From positions 1 to 36,228 of the forward strand of contig JAHFOS010000023.1 in the NCBI GenBank assembly GCA_023261545.1: DNA of 36,228 nt, given 5' to 3'. This document shows, in pieces, positions 1 to 7,957 of the stretch. This stretch comes from a bacterium (GTDB lineage: Bacteria > Planctomycetota > JADGBV01). The stretch's first letter is position 1, and every line of letters begins with the position of its first letter. Made by a program: the position numbers and the translations under genes. The notes under the pieces are model-generated. The model was not told where the DNA came from. It worked only from the letters and a program-made list of their open reading frames with translations, and searched no databases.

Positions 1-905
1 GCAATGGCCGCCGCGATGCCCTCGCGCACGTCCACGCCCGAGTATTCGCTTTTGAAGAACTCGTTCACGCCCTTCAGGAACCCCTCGCGAAAGGCGGTCT
101 GATGCGTGCCGCCGTCGTTGGTGTACTGGCCGTTGACGAAGGAAAAGATGCTTTCGCCGTAAGCCTCGGTGTGGGTGAGGGCGAACTCGACCTGCTTGGA
201 ACGGTAGTAGGCTATTTCGTAGAGTCCCGCCGTGCCGATTTCGCCCTTCAGGAAGTCCAGCAGCCCGTAGCGCGACTGGAAGGTCTTGCCGTTGAAGACG
301 AGCTGCAACCCGGCGTTGAGGCAGGCGTAATTCCACATGCGCTTCTCGACGTACTCCGGGTTGTAAGCGTACTCCTTGAAGATATGGGCGTCGGGACGGA
401 ATTCCACTTCGGTACCGTCGGGCTGGTCGCCAACCTTCCCCTTTTTCGATCCATCGAGTTTGCCGCGCTTGAAATCGGCTGAAAAATACTGGCCCTCGCG
501 GTAGGAGACGACGTGGAAGCTTTCGGAAAGGGCGTTCACCGCCTTGGTGCCGACTCCGTTCAGCCCCACGCTGAACTGGAAGACGTCGTCGTTGTACTTG
601 GCTCCCGTGTTGATGACGGAGACGCACTCCACCACCTTGCCGAGCGGGATGCCGCGCCCGTAATCGCGCACGCGCACGATTTCACCCTCGATGGCGACCT
701 CGATTTTCTTGCCGAAACCCATGATGAATTCGTCCACCGAGTTATCCACCACCTCCTTCAGCAGGATGTAGATGCCGTCGTCGGGGTCGGAACCGTCGCC
801 GAGCCGGCCGATGTACATGCCGGTGCGCAGGCGGATGTGTTCGAGAGCGCTGAGCGTCTTGACCTTGCTCTCGTCGTAAACCTGGGCGGCTGGCATGTCG
901 CCCAT
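1..905 (-). CDS. DNA gyrase/topoisomerase IV subunit B, N-terminal part (runs off left edge)
   Basis: Type IIA topoisomerase ATPase subunit; it hydrolyses ATP to drive strand passage with the A subunit. About 301 codons are present, covering the GHKL ATPase domain and part of the transducer domain. Visible motifs: the N-terminal stretch LSALEHIRLRTGMYIG, the ATP/Mg-binding helix EVVDNSVDEF, the loop DYGRGIP, and the ATP-lid glycines in GLNGVGTKAVNAL. The wording DDGIYILLKEVVDNS followed by VGLNGVGTKAVNALS looks more like ParE-type subunits than classical GyrB, so I give no symbol. The start is either ATG at 905 or in-frame ATG at 896 (MPAAQVYDESK); neither has a clear Shine-Dalgarno. A strong GGAGG precedes an out-of-frame ATG at 943. 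The C-terminal TOPRIM region lies outside the window. Confidence 0.93.
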   Translation of the reverse strand, partial: MGDMPAAQVYDESKVKTLSALEHIRLRTGMYIGRLGDGSDPDDGIYILLKEVVDNSVDEFIMGFGKKIEVAIEGEIVRVRDYGRGIPLGKVVECVSVINTGAKYNDDVFQFSVGLNGVGTKAVNALSESFHVVSYREGQYFSADFKRGKLDGSKKGKVGDQPDGTEVEFRPDAHIFKEYAYNPEYVEKRMWNYACLNAGLQLVFNGKTFQSRYGLLDFLKGEIGTAGLYEIAYYRSKQVEFALTHTEAYGESIFSFVNGQYTNDGGTHQTAFREGFLKGVNEFFKSEYSGVDVREGIAAAI

Positions 906-1064
906 GATAGGGGCGACCCGGGGCTGCAAGGCGCGCCCGTCATCGTTCCTCCCTGGTGGCCCGCCAGTGGCCATTCGAGAAGCTCACCCCCCGAAGCGTG
1001 GGGGTAAAGGACGAACGGCGAGCAACTTTTCGACAGGGCTGCACTCGTAGCGCGCCCGGAGCGA

Positions 1065-1081
1065 CGGCCCGGCGCGGGCCG
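1065..1081 (-). terminator. GC-rich hairpin just after the 1090-2331 gene
   Basis: A perfect inverted repeat of 7-bp arms (CGGCCCG and CGGGCCG) with a 3-nt loop lies 8 nt past the stop codon of the minus-strand gene at 1090-2331. No U-tract follows in the minus direction, so it is a weak or non-canonical terminator at best. A second hairpin (ACCCCC at 986-991, GGGGGT at 1000-1005) lies between it and the topoisomerase gene. The 184-bp gap 906-1089 holds nothing else I can support. Confidence 0.35.
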
Positions 1082-1089
1082 CTCAAAGT

Positions 1090-2331
1090 TCAACTGCTCG
1101 CCAGCTCTTTGAACGTCACGTAATAGCGTTTCTGGTAAACCGCGGCCAGCGGGTGCACCATGTAGTTCTTTTGAAGCTCTTTCATGACGGCGAGCGCTTG
1201 CTCCTTTTTGCCGACTTTGGCGAAGTTCACCGCGCGTTCAAGCTCTTTCTCGATGAGCTGCCCCACCTTGACCCGGAATCCGTGTTCGCACTCCTCCAGG
1301 TAGCCTTTGTATTGGACGAGCGCCGCGGGATTCCTGCCGATAAGGCGCGTCCAGTAATCGAAGGAGTCCTCGAAGCGCCCCAGCCGGAGGTTCAGGACCC
1401 CCAGCAGCAGCAAGTCGTCCTGGCTTTCGCCGTGGATGGCCTGGACGGCCAGACGCATGATGGCGTTTTCATCCAGCATCTCCCAGCTCAGGAAGGCGGG
1501 CTCCGCGCGGTTCTGTAGGTAGATTTGCAGTCCCTGCTCGCTCACCTTGCCGACGGTGCCCTCGATATCGCTGCTCGGATCGGTGTAACGCAGGTTTTCC
1601 GAGGTGTTTTGCTTGAGCAGCTCCACCACGAGCTGCATGGCTTTGAGACCCTGCTGGTGTTGGGCCAGGAAGTATTGCTCTTTGGGGGGCAGCCCTTCCT
1701 TGGCCAACAGCTTGCCCACGCGCACCGCCAGGACATCGTACTTCTTCTCGGCTTTGAGCTTGTCGTAGCCCTCGATGCCATGGAGGTGGCGCTCAAGGAC
1801 CTCGCGCACCTCTTTGGCATGAGCCGTGTAGTAGAATTCGGTTTTCTCGGCAACCTGCTCCCCGGATTTCGTATCCGGGACTTCTTCCTGAAGCTCCAGG
1901 TAATGAAGCATGTTGTTGTAATAGTCATGCTTGTGTTGGGTTTCATAAGCCTCGACTTCATTGCGTTTGCGGACGAAAGCGGGTTGATCAGCCTCCGGCG
2001 CGGGCGGCGGGGTAGGGGGCTTGTTTTCCGCCGCGGGCTTGGTCTCCGTGGCGACCGCCATGGTGTTGAACTTGAGCTGCCAATACAGCAGCGAGCTTAT
2101 TTTGGCGAGCTTGACCTCGTCCGCCTCGCTGAGACCCTCGGAGTTTTCAAGATAGACGCCGCGGGCTTTTTTTAGGAGTTGGATAACCTGCCCCCGACTT
2201 TCCTTGTCCGCTTTCTTGATGAGTTCCAAGGCTTGCTTGTAGGCCTGATCCCCCTCGTCAAGGGACGTTGCTGCCCAGATCCTGGCAAAGCAGGAAAGCA
2301 GAATTACGAAAAAGATTAAACTATGACGCAT
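1090..2331 (-). CDS. Secreted or periplasmic helical protein of unknown function
   Basis: A 413-aa protein with a clear signal peptide: basic start MRH, hydrophobic core LIFFVILLSCF, likely cleavage after IWA. The mature part is almost wholly helical and rich in K/E/L. Segments such as LLLLGVLNLRLGRFEDSFDYWTRLI (around residue 305-330) and AVNFAKVGKKEQALAVMKEL (around 366-385) have the spacing of TPR-like helix pairs. A Pro/Glu/Ala-rich linker around residues 95-115 separates an N-terminal helical section. The start at 2331 is well supported by AGGTGAG five bases upstream. I do not recognise a family; a TPR-containing envelope scaffold is the most I would infer. It is divergent from the small operon starting at 2590. 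Confidence 0.75.
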   Translation of the reverse strand: MRHSLIFFVILLSCFARIWAATSLDEGDQAYKQALELIKKADKESRGQVIQLLKKARGVYLENSEGLSEADEVKLAKISSLLYWQLKFNTMAVATETKPAAENKPPTPPPAPEADQPAFVRKRNEVEAYETQHKHDYYNNMLHYLELQEEVPDTKSGEQVAEKTEFYYTAHAKEVREVLERHLHGIEGYDKLKAEKKYDVLAVRVGKLLAKEGLPPKEQYFLAQHQQGLKAMQLVVELLKQNTSENLRYTDPSSDIEGTVGKVSEQGLQIYLQNRAEPAFLSWEMLDENAIMRLAVQAIHGESQDDLLLLGVLNLRLGRFEDSFDYWTRLIGRNPAALVQYKGYLEECEHGFRVKVGQLIEKELERAVNFAKVGKKEQALAVMKELQKNYMVHPLAAVYQKRYYVTFKELASS

Positions 2332-2524
2332 GGGCGCTCACCTATATATACACTTTTGGCGGAGAAATGTTAAAATTAACTTCCGTGAAATATCAACTTC
2401 GAAAAGGGGTGACGACGGCCAGGCGCATGATAAACCGCCGGCGAGTCTTGCTTGCACAAGTGAAAAAAGCGTTCATGATGGTTCACGGATGTTCGGCATG
2501 CTGTCAGGATCCTCTGGCCTGAAA

Positions 2525-2542
2525 CTGGAGGAATTTCTCCAG
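2525..2542. promoter_or_regulatory. 18-bp palindrome upstream of the RHH-like gene (possible operator)
   Basis: CTGGAGGAATTTCTCCAG is an almost perfect dyad (8 of 9 pairs, one G-T). It lies 48 bp before the start of the ribbon-helix-helix-like gene, within the 258-bp divergent spacer 2332-2589. RHH proteins commonly bind short palindromes in their own promoters, so an autoregulatory operator is a reasonable inference. I could not find a convincing -35/-10 pair nearby. Confidence 0.35.
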
Positions 2543-2589
2543 GGGATCTGCAACTTTGCGGCTTGCGCCCCATAATTCCAAGGAGGAGT

Positions 2590-2898
2590 ATGAAGAAAAC
2601 GCGGGTCAAGATTCAGTTGAGCGGACTCTATAAGGAGGAAGTTGACGCGATGGAGCGCTGGGCGGGTGAGATGGAGACCTCTATCAACAATTGGATCCTC
2701 GACACGCTGCGCGAAAATCTGCTCTCGGATGGAAATCACGCGCGCCTTCAGGAAATCGCCAAAGGCCCCCTTGATCTCAGTGTTTACGTGGATTCCGTGA
2801 TCCTGGATGAATTCAACCATCGCCATCCGCGCCAGCAACTTCCCGTCTGGATCAAGTCCGTCGTGCGTCAGAAGCTTTCGGTGTTGCGCAATGCGTGA
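2590..2898 (+). CDS. Small ribbon-helix-helix-like protein
   Basis: A 102-aa protein. The start at 2590 follows AAGGAGG, and reading further upstream adds only nine residues. The N-terminus has a short strand TRVKIQLS, then helix YKEEVDAMERWAGEM, then helix SINNWILDTLRENL. That strand-helix-helix order and spacing match Arc/MetJ/CopG-type DNA-binding domains (known family feature; the assignment is inference). The remaining 55 residues are an unknown C-terminal extension ending in the basic helix WIKSVVRQKLSVL. It is followed 69 bp later by two more small genes on the same strand, so it may be the regulator of that unit. No family recognised with certainty. Confidence 0.6.
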   Translation: MKKTRVKIQLSGLYKEEVDAMERWAGEMETSINNWILDTLRENLLSDGNHARLQEIAKGPLDLSVYVDSVILDEFNHRHPRQQLPVWIKSVVRQKLSVLRNA

Positions 2899-2935
2899 GC
2901 GCTGCGTCTCGTTCATGTCTGGTTATAAAAATATC

Positions 2936-2949
2936 ATAATATATATTAT
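2936..2949. promoter_or_regulatory. AT-only palindrome before the receiver-like gene
   Basis: ATAATATATATTAT is a perfect 14-bp palindrome in a strikingly AT-rich 30-bp patch (2923-2962) inside otherwise GC-rich DNA. It sits 18 bp before the GTG start at 2968 and contains several -10-like hexamers. It may be a promoter or operator core; no -35 box is clear. Confidence 0.3.
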
Positions 2950-2967
2950 CGGAACTAAAATTTAGCG

Positions 2968-3396
2968 GTGGAAATCCACGCCCCCATCATCGTCGCTGAT
3001 CGCAGCGCCTCGCTTCGCGAGAGCCTGTCCACTTATTTGCTGCCATTCGGCAGCAGCGACGCCGTCACGGATGGGGCGGAAGTTCTCGAGGGCTACCATC
3101 GGCGCTATCTCAAGGAGATCAATCCCTATCTCATGGTGGTCATGGGCCCGAGTATCCGCCACGCGGCGGCCCAGGAAGTCATCGAGCATATCAGGTGGTA
3201 CGAGGCCCTCTGCAACCTTCACACCATCGTCCGCTTTTTGGTTTTGGACAAGGGTCTTTCCCAAAACCAGACGCCCCGACCGGCGGCCGACGGCATTCAC
3301 TGGATACCCATGGATTCCGGCAGGGCGGCGATGGTGGCCATAGCTGAAAAAATTTCCTGGCCCAAAAATAGCGGGATAGCGGTGGAACCGTCATGA
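2968..3396 (+). CDS. Degenerate response-regulator receiver-like protein
   Basis: A 142-aa protein starting at GTG 2968; there is no good Shine-Dalgarno and no nearby in-frame ATG. The first 100 residues have the alternating strand-helix pattern of a CheY-like receiver: strand PIIVADRS, helix ASLRESLSTYLLPF, later strand PYLMVVMGPS at the place of the phospho-acceptor strand, and strand IVRFLVLDKGL where receivers carry their conserved Lys. If the alignment is right, the acidic pair is reduced to one Asp (ADRS) and the phospho-Asp is missing (VMGPS). That would make it a pseudo-receiver that cannot be phosphorylated in the usual way. This is inference from pattern only. It overlaps the next gene by four bases (ATGA). 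Confidence 0.5.
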   Translation: MEIHAPIIVADRSASLRESLSTYLLPFGSSDAVTDGAEVLEGYHRRYLKEINPYLMVVMGPSIRHAAAQEVIEHIRWYEALCNLHTIVRFLVLDKGLSQNQTPRPAADGIHWIPMDSGRAAMVAIAEKISWPKNSGIAVEPS

Positions 3397-3614
3397 CGAA
3401 TTCTCCCACCATCGAACAGCGCCTCTTCATCATTGATTCCAAGGGGCATTCCCAGCTCGTCGCCGGCGATCCCGACGCCAAGAAAACCACCGTATCGTCG
3501 AAGGATGGCCTGAGCGCGCATTTGAGCATGGGCTGGCTGGTGATCAGCGTGACGCCCTATGCCAACACGGATTCCCTGTTGCTGCTGCTACAGCGCGAAA
3601 CCCCGGCGCGCTAG
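3393..3614 (+). CDS. Small conserved-looking hypothetical protein, 73 aa
   Basis: A 73-residue soluble protein translationally coupled to the preceding receiver-like gene by an ATGA overlap. The pattern QRLFIIDSKG at the start and LSMGWLVISVTPY followed by LLLLLQRE at the end reads as a small alpha/beta protein, similar in outline to the many short proteins with a 'GW-v' core followed by a terminal beta strand (DUF4177-like). That resemblance is weak. There is no signal peptide or membrane segment. Confidence 0.5.
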   Translation: MTNSPTIEQRLFIIDSKGHSQLVAGDPDAKKTTVSSKDGLSAHLSMGWLVISVTPYANTDSLLLLLQRETPAR

Positions 3615-3632
3615 ATTTTCTGTAAATATCTT

Positions 3633-3713
3633 CCACTGAGGACACAGATTAACACAGACAATAATTAGGCAGAGCTGACTTTTTTAATCTGTGCCTATCT
3701 GTGCAATCAGTGG
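3633..3713. repeat. Long inverted repeat with 10-bp periodic arms (element A)
   Basis: The arms 3633-3658 and 3688-3713 are inverted copies over 26 nt with 20 matches; both begin with CCACTGA when read inwards from their own side. Each arm holds a unit twice at a 10-bp step: ACACAGA at 3642 and 3652 on the left, ATCTGTGC at 3687 and 3697 on the right. The loop is 29 nt. The element fills the 155-bp gap between convergent genes ending at 3614 and 3770, so it could also act as a bidirectional terminator. I recall similar CACAGATTAACACAGA-type elements between genes in many unrelated bacteria, but I cannot search here. Confidence 0.7.
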
Positions 3714-3769
3714 ATGTCTTCGCGTTGCGAACGTGGAGAACCAAGAAAAAACGGCGGAAAATACTTTGC

Positions 3770-4633
3770 CTACGTCGCGGCGGACGCCGGGCGTTTCAGA
3801 TAGTCCCACAGCAAGTTTAACATGAAACCAGCGGCGGCGGTGGCCAACAGCGGGCGCCAGTCGCTCCCGCGCCACAGGCCGACGGGCTCCAGGGTTTCCA
3901 GCGTGATTCTCGGCCAGCCTACCTGTATCTCCGTGGTCCTTTCCAGGTCGTGAGCCTGCTTTTCCAAGGCCAGGCGACGGTCTTCGGTATAGCCCTCCAG
4001 CGCTAGGGCCGCCGCGTCGAAACGCCGCTGCAAAGCGGTCTGGTTCCGGCCGAGATCACCGGCGAACTCCCCGATCTTGCTGGCGAACCTGGATTCCGCG
4101 AGTTCGAGCCAGGCGCCCGCCGCACTGCTGGGGGAAAGCCCAGATTCCGGGTTTACCGGCATCTCAGCCGAAAGTGCCGTGGCGGCCGTAGAATTCGTCT
4201 TTATGTCAGGCCAGGTCGCCTTCCGCATGTCCTCGAAGGCCGTGCGCAGGGACTTGAGGTTCAGGATCTCTTGCGCCAGCCGCTGCCGTTCCCTGGCCTT
4301 TTGCGTCTGCTTCCATTCTTCAGCCGCCACTGCCCTCAGCGCTCTAGCCTCCCAGGCTTGGGCCAAGGCCTCTAAGATTTGTTTTTGGCTGCGCCGGATC
4401 CTGACTTTCAAGGCCGATCCAGACAAGAGCTGCAATTCGGCTTTCGGCATGAGCGCACGGATTTCCTCCGTCAGCCATTCGCGCCTTTCGCGGTCGCCGC
4501 GCCAACTCTCGAAGCTCCCCTCCCCTTTGTCCTCCCAACTGATGATGAAGTCGCGCGGCGGATCGCGGCGCCATTCCCTCCAACTCCACCCCGCGCCGAG
4601 GATCAAAAGGAGCACGGTGAGCGCCGTCCGCAT
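3770..4633 (-). CDS. Membrane protein with long coiled-coil between two terminal TM helices
   Basis: A 287-aa protein that starts 5 bp after the typA stop and is probably cotranscribed with it. There is one hydrophobic segment at residues 4-17 (ALTVLLLILGAGW) and another near the C-terminus, around 262-280 (LLATAAAGFMLNLLWDYL). Between them is a charged, helical region likely to form coiled coils (EEWKQTQKARERQRLAQEI; later RRLALEKQAHDLERT). An N-terminal TM, an extended helical middle, and a C-terminal TM followed by a short basic tail is the plan of Wzz-type chain-length regulators. The usual proline-rich motif before TM2 is not evident, so that is only a structural analogy. No family recognised. 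Confidence 0.65.
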   Translation of the reverse strand: MRTALTVLLLILGAGWSWREWRRDPPRDFIISWEDKGEGSFESWRGDRERREWLTEEIRALMPKAELQLLSGSALKVRIRRSQKQILEALAQAWEARALRAVAAEEWKQTQKARERQRLAQEILNLKSLRTAFEDMRKATWPDIKTNSTAATALSAEMPVNPESGLSPSSAAGAWLELAESRFASKIGEFAGDLGRNQTALQRRFDAAALALEGYTEDRRLALEKQAHDLERTTEIQVGWPRITLETLEPVGLWRGSDWRPLLATAAAGFMLNLLWDYLKRPASAAT

Positions 4634-4638
4634 TTTAT

Positions 4639-6459
4639 CTACCCCACCACTTCGGCCCGCTTCTTGACCACCGCTCTGCGCCGGTCGCTGTCGTTCAAGA
4701 AGCGTTTGCGCAAGCGCAGCGATTGCGGAGTCACTTCGAGCAATTCGTCCTGGCTCAGGAACTCAAGGCAGCTCTCGATGGTTATCTTGCGCGGAGGGGT
4801 CAGGCGGACGGCTTCTTCAGCGCCGGCGGAACGCATATTGGTGAGCTTCTTCTCCTTGGCCACGTTGATTTCGAGGTCGTTTTCGCGCGCATTTTCGCCG
4901 ACCACCATGCCAGCATAGCATTTAGTGCCGGGACCGATGAAGAAGCTCCCGCGCGCCTGAAGGTTGAAGAGGGCGAACGGCACCGCATCCCCGGTTTCGG
5001 AGGCGATCATGGAGCCGCGCGTGCGGCGCGCGATCTCGCCTTTGTGCGGCCCATAACCGGCGAACTCGCTGTTGAGGATGCCTTCCCCCCGCGTCTCGGT
5101 GAGGAACTGGCTGCGATAGCCGAGCAGGCCGCGGCTGGGGATAAGGTATTCGAGGCGGATGCGATCCCCCGTGGGATTCATGGAGAGCATTTCTCCCTTG
5201 CGGCGGTTGAGGCTATCAATGACGGTGCCCGACAGCAGCGCGGGCACGTCAATCAGGCTCTTTTCCATGGGTTCGAGCAGGCGCTTCGCTTCGTCGGTGC
5301 GCAAGATGACCTCGGGTTGCGAAACCTGCAGTTCGTAGCCTTCGCGGCGCATGTTCTCGATGAGCACCGCGAGGTGCAGCTCGCCTCGCCCTGAGACCTT
5401 ATAGCGATCCGGGGAGTCCGTTTCCTCCACCCGCAGGCTCACGTTGTGCTCGGCCTCCTTGAAAAGCCGATCCCGCAGGTGGCGCGTGGTGACGTACTTG
5501 CCCTCGCGGCCCGCGAAAGGCGAGTCGTTGACGCAGAACTCCATGGAGAGCGTGGGCGGGTCCACCTCGATGCGCGGCAGCGGCTCCGTCACGTCCGGCG
5601 CGGCCAGGGTGTCGCCCACCATCGCCTCCCCTGCCCCGGCCACGGTGGCGATATCCCCGGCCAGCAGCTCCGGGATCTCCTGGTACTTCATGCCGATGCG
5701 CTTCATGAGGCGCGTGAGGCGAAAGCCGCGGCTCAAACCTTGTTTAGTGAAAATTTTGACCTCGTCTCCAGGGTGCAGCACGCCGCTGTGCAGGCGGCCG
5801 ATGGAAAGCCTCCCGAGGTAGTCGTCGTAGCCGAGGTTGGAGACCAGCATGCGCGCCGGCCCCTCCCCCACCACAGGCGGCGGCACCACGGCGAGGATGG
5901 TTTCGAAAAGCGGCTTCAGATCGGTGCCGCCCTTGGTGTCGTGGAGGCTGGCGCGGCCGTCCAGGGCTGAACAGTAAAGCACCTTGAAATCGCACTGCTC
6001 GTCGTTGGCGCCGAGCTCCACGAAGAGGTCAAAGACCATCTCCACGGACTCGTCGGGCCGCGCCGCCGGTCGGTCCACCTTGTTGATGACCACGATGGGT
6101 TTCAAGTTCTGGGCCAGGGCCTTGGAAAGCACGAAGCGCGTCTGCGGCATGGTGCCCTCCACCGCGTCCACCAGGAGCAGCGCCCCCTCCGCCATGTTGA
6201 GCACGCGCTCCACTTCGCCGCCGAAGTCGGCGTGGCCGGGGGTGTCAATGATGTTGATGGTGTGGCCCTCGTAGCGGATCGAGGTGCACTTGGCGGTGAT
6301 GGTGATGCCGCGCTCGCGCTCCTGGTCGTCGCTGTCCATGGCGCGCTCTTGCAGCAGCTCCCCCGTGCGCAGCGTCCCCGACTGGCGAAAAAGCTGATCC
6401 ACCAGCGTGGTCTTGCCGTGATCCACGTGGGCGATGATGGCGATGTTGCGGATGCTCAT
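4639..6459 (-). CDS. typA: Translational GTPase TypA/BipA
   Basis: A 606-aa ribosome-binding GTPase of the EF-G family; it has roles in 50S maturation and in growth under stress. The GTPase motifs are all present: P-loop AHVDHGKTT (residues 10-18), switch [22 protein letters not shown], and a G5 SA element. They are followed by domain II, the EF-G III/V-like domains, and the TypA-specific C-terminal domain ([19 protein letters not shown], then [24 protein letters not shown]). Length is normal for the family. The start at 6459 gives the standard N-terminus [16 protein letters not shown]. The membrane coiled-coil gene follows after only 5 bp. Confidence 0.98.
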   Translation of the reverse strand: MSIRNIAIIAHVDHGKTTLVDQLFRQSGTLRTGELLQERAMDSDDQERERGITITAKCTSIRYEGHTINIIDTPGHADFGGEVERVLNMAEGALLLVDAVEGTMPQTRFVLSKALAQNLKPIVVINKVDRPAARPDESVEMVFDLFVELGANDEQCDFKVLYCSALDGRASLHDTKGGTDLKPLFETILAVVPPPVVGEGPARMLVSNLGYDDYLGRLSIGRLHSGVLHPGDEVKIFTKQGLSRGFRLTRLMKRIGMKYQEIPELLAGDIATVAGAGEAMVGDTLAAPDVTEPLPRIEVDPPTLSMEFCVNDSPFAGREGKYVTTRHLRDRLFKEAEHNVSLRVEETDSPDRYKVSGRGELHLAVLIENMRREGYELQVSQPEVILRTDEAKRLLEPMEKSLIDVPALLSGTVIDSLNRRKGEMLSMNPTGDRIRLEYLIPSRGLLGYRSQFLTETRGEGILNSEFAGYGPHKGEIARRTRGSMIASETGDAVPFALFNLQARGSFFIGPGTKCYAGMVVGENARENDLEINVAKEKKLTNMRSAGAEEAVRLTPPRKITIESCLEFLSQDELLEVTPQSLRLRKRFLNDSDRRRAVVKKRAEVVG

Positions 6460-6541
6460 GAGGGCGCGGCATGTTAGCAGGGCCGGGGCCTGTGAAAGCC
6501 GCGGGCCGCGCGAAAACGGCCGCGACCACGCGCTTTGGGCC

Positions 6542-7909
6542 TTAGGACTTCAGGATTTCCAGTATTAGCGCATGCACCCCGCGCGGGTCCAGGCTCCCCT
6601 CCCCTGTCCCAGGTATGTCCTTTTCAACGAGCACCACGGGGCCTTCCGCCGGAGCAAGATCCCCGCGTCCGTGCGTCCCGCGCACCAGCGTTCCGTGTGT
6701 CGGAATCACTTCGAGGAGGCTGCGCAGGCCGAGTCGAACCTTGAGGATGTGGCGCGCAATGGCCAGCTTGGGCCATGCAAGATCGGGATCTAGAAAAAGC
6801 TCGGCTGGGTCGTAACCGGGCTTGCGGTGGATGTCCACGGTGCGCGCGAAGTCCGGCGCCCGCCTGTCGTCGTCCCAATAATAATAGCTGAACCAGGAGC
6901 CACGCCGGGCCAGCGCCACGATGTCTCCGGCGCGCGCAGAGTCGAGGCCGATGCGCGCGCGCTCGGCGCCGACATAAACCTCCCCTACCCCGCTCTGGGC
7001 GCACAACAGGCCCGCGACCTCGTCCCGGAGGCCCGGATCATTAAGGTAAATATGGGCGATCTGGTGATCGGCCACCGCGAAAACGCGGCTGGCGCCGGGA
7101 TCGAGCAGTTCGCGGCCAAGCTCTGAGCGCACGCTCAGCCACCCGCGGCCCCGGAACAGGCGATTGAGCGCGATATCCTTGTCGCAGGCCGCGATGCCGT
7201 ATTCGCTCAGCACCAGCACGCGCATGCCGAGATCGTGGGCCGCCGCCTCAAGTTTCTCGATTTCCGCGATGAGCTCATGCACGTGCCCGCCCACGCTCGG
7301 GCCTTCCGGCCCCTCGCGCTGGAGCACGTAGTCCAGGTGCGGCAGGTAGCAGAGCGTCAACGTGGGCCGGTGCTCGCGCATCACGAAACCCGTGGCCTCG
7401 GCGATCCAGCGGGTGCTGGTGATGTCCGTAGCCGGTCCCCAGAACTTAAAGAGCGGAAACGGCCCGAGCGCGCGCGCCAATTTGTCTTTAAGCTCGGGAG
7501 GCGCGCTGTAAAAGTCGGGAAGTTTGCGCCCATCCGCCGGATAGCAGGGCCGCGGGGTGCAGGACCAGTCCACGTCCGCGTACATATTGAACCACCAGAA
7601 CATTTGCGCGCAGGTGAACCCCGGGAGCTCCCGGCGGGCGCGCTGCCAGATTTTTTCCCCGCGCACCAGGTGGTTGGACTGGCGCCAGAACTGCACTTCG
7701 GCGAGCTCGCGGTTGTACCAGCCGTTGCCGACGATGCCGTGCTGTTCCGGCGTGCTCCCCGTCAGGATGGAGGACTGCACCGTGCAGGTCACGGCGGGCA
7801 CATCGGGCCGCAGGTGGCACAGTCGGCAGCGTTCGATCCAGCCCGGGGCGTGGCGGCGCAAAAGCGCCTCGGTGAGCGCCACGGCATTGATGACGAGCAA
7901 TCTGGCCAT
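6542..7909 (-). CDS. Alkaline-phosphatase-superfamily protein (type I phosphodiesterase/nucleotide pyrophosphatase)
   Basis: A 455-aa metal-dependent phospho/sulfo-ester hydrolase of the nucleotide pyrophosphatase family. It starts at ATG 7909 (MARLLVINAVAL); extending the frame upstream would run antisense through folD. The nucleophile motif is PAVTCTVQSSILTG with the catalytic Thr, followed by the typical HGIVGNGWYNREL. Metal-site segments can be seen in YLPHLDYVLQREGP, VLVLSEYGIAACD and VADHQIAHIYL. The first metal-binding Asp usual near the N-terminus (DGL/DG) is not obvious here, where NAV occupies that place. No signal peptide, so it is probably cytoplasmic. Substrate unknown. It is divergent from folD, with starts 48 bp apart. 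Confidence 0.85.
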   Translation of the reverse strand: MARLLVINAVALTEALLRRHAPGWIERCRLCHLRPDVPAVTCTVQSSILTGSTPEQHGIVGNGWYNRELAEVQFWRQSNHLVRGEKIWQRARRELPGFTCAQMFWWFNMYADVDWSCTPRPCYPADGRKLPDFYSAPPELKDKLARALGPFPLFKFWGPATDITSTRWIAEATGFVMREHRPTLTLCYLPHLDYVLQREGPEGPSVGGHVHELIAEIEKLEAAAHDLGMRVLVLSEYGIAACDKDIALNRLFRGRGWLSVRSELGRELLDPGASRVFAVADHQIAHIYLNDPGLRDEVAGLLCAQSGVGEVYVGAERARIGLDSARAGDIVALARRGSWFSYYYWDDDRRAPDFARTVDIHRKPGYDPAELFLDPDLAWPKLAIARHILKVRLGLRSLLEVIPTHGTLVRGTHGRGDLAPAEGPVVLVEKDIPGTGEGSLDPRGVHALILEILKS

Positions 7910-7957
7910 GATTGGACTATTCTTGTGCCCGGCCTGGACGGCGTAGCATCGCCCATT

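Noticed and set aside
2330..2575. Small plus-strand frames (about 81-84 codons) in the spacer before the RHH-like gene
   Set aside because: No ribosome-binding sites, odd composition, and overlap with the divergent promoter region.
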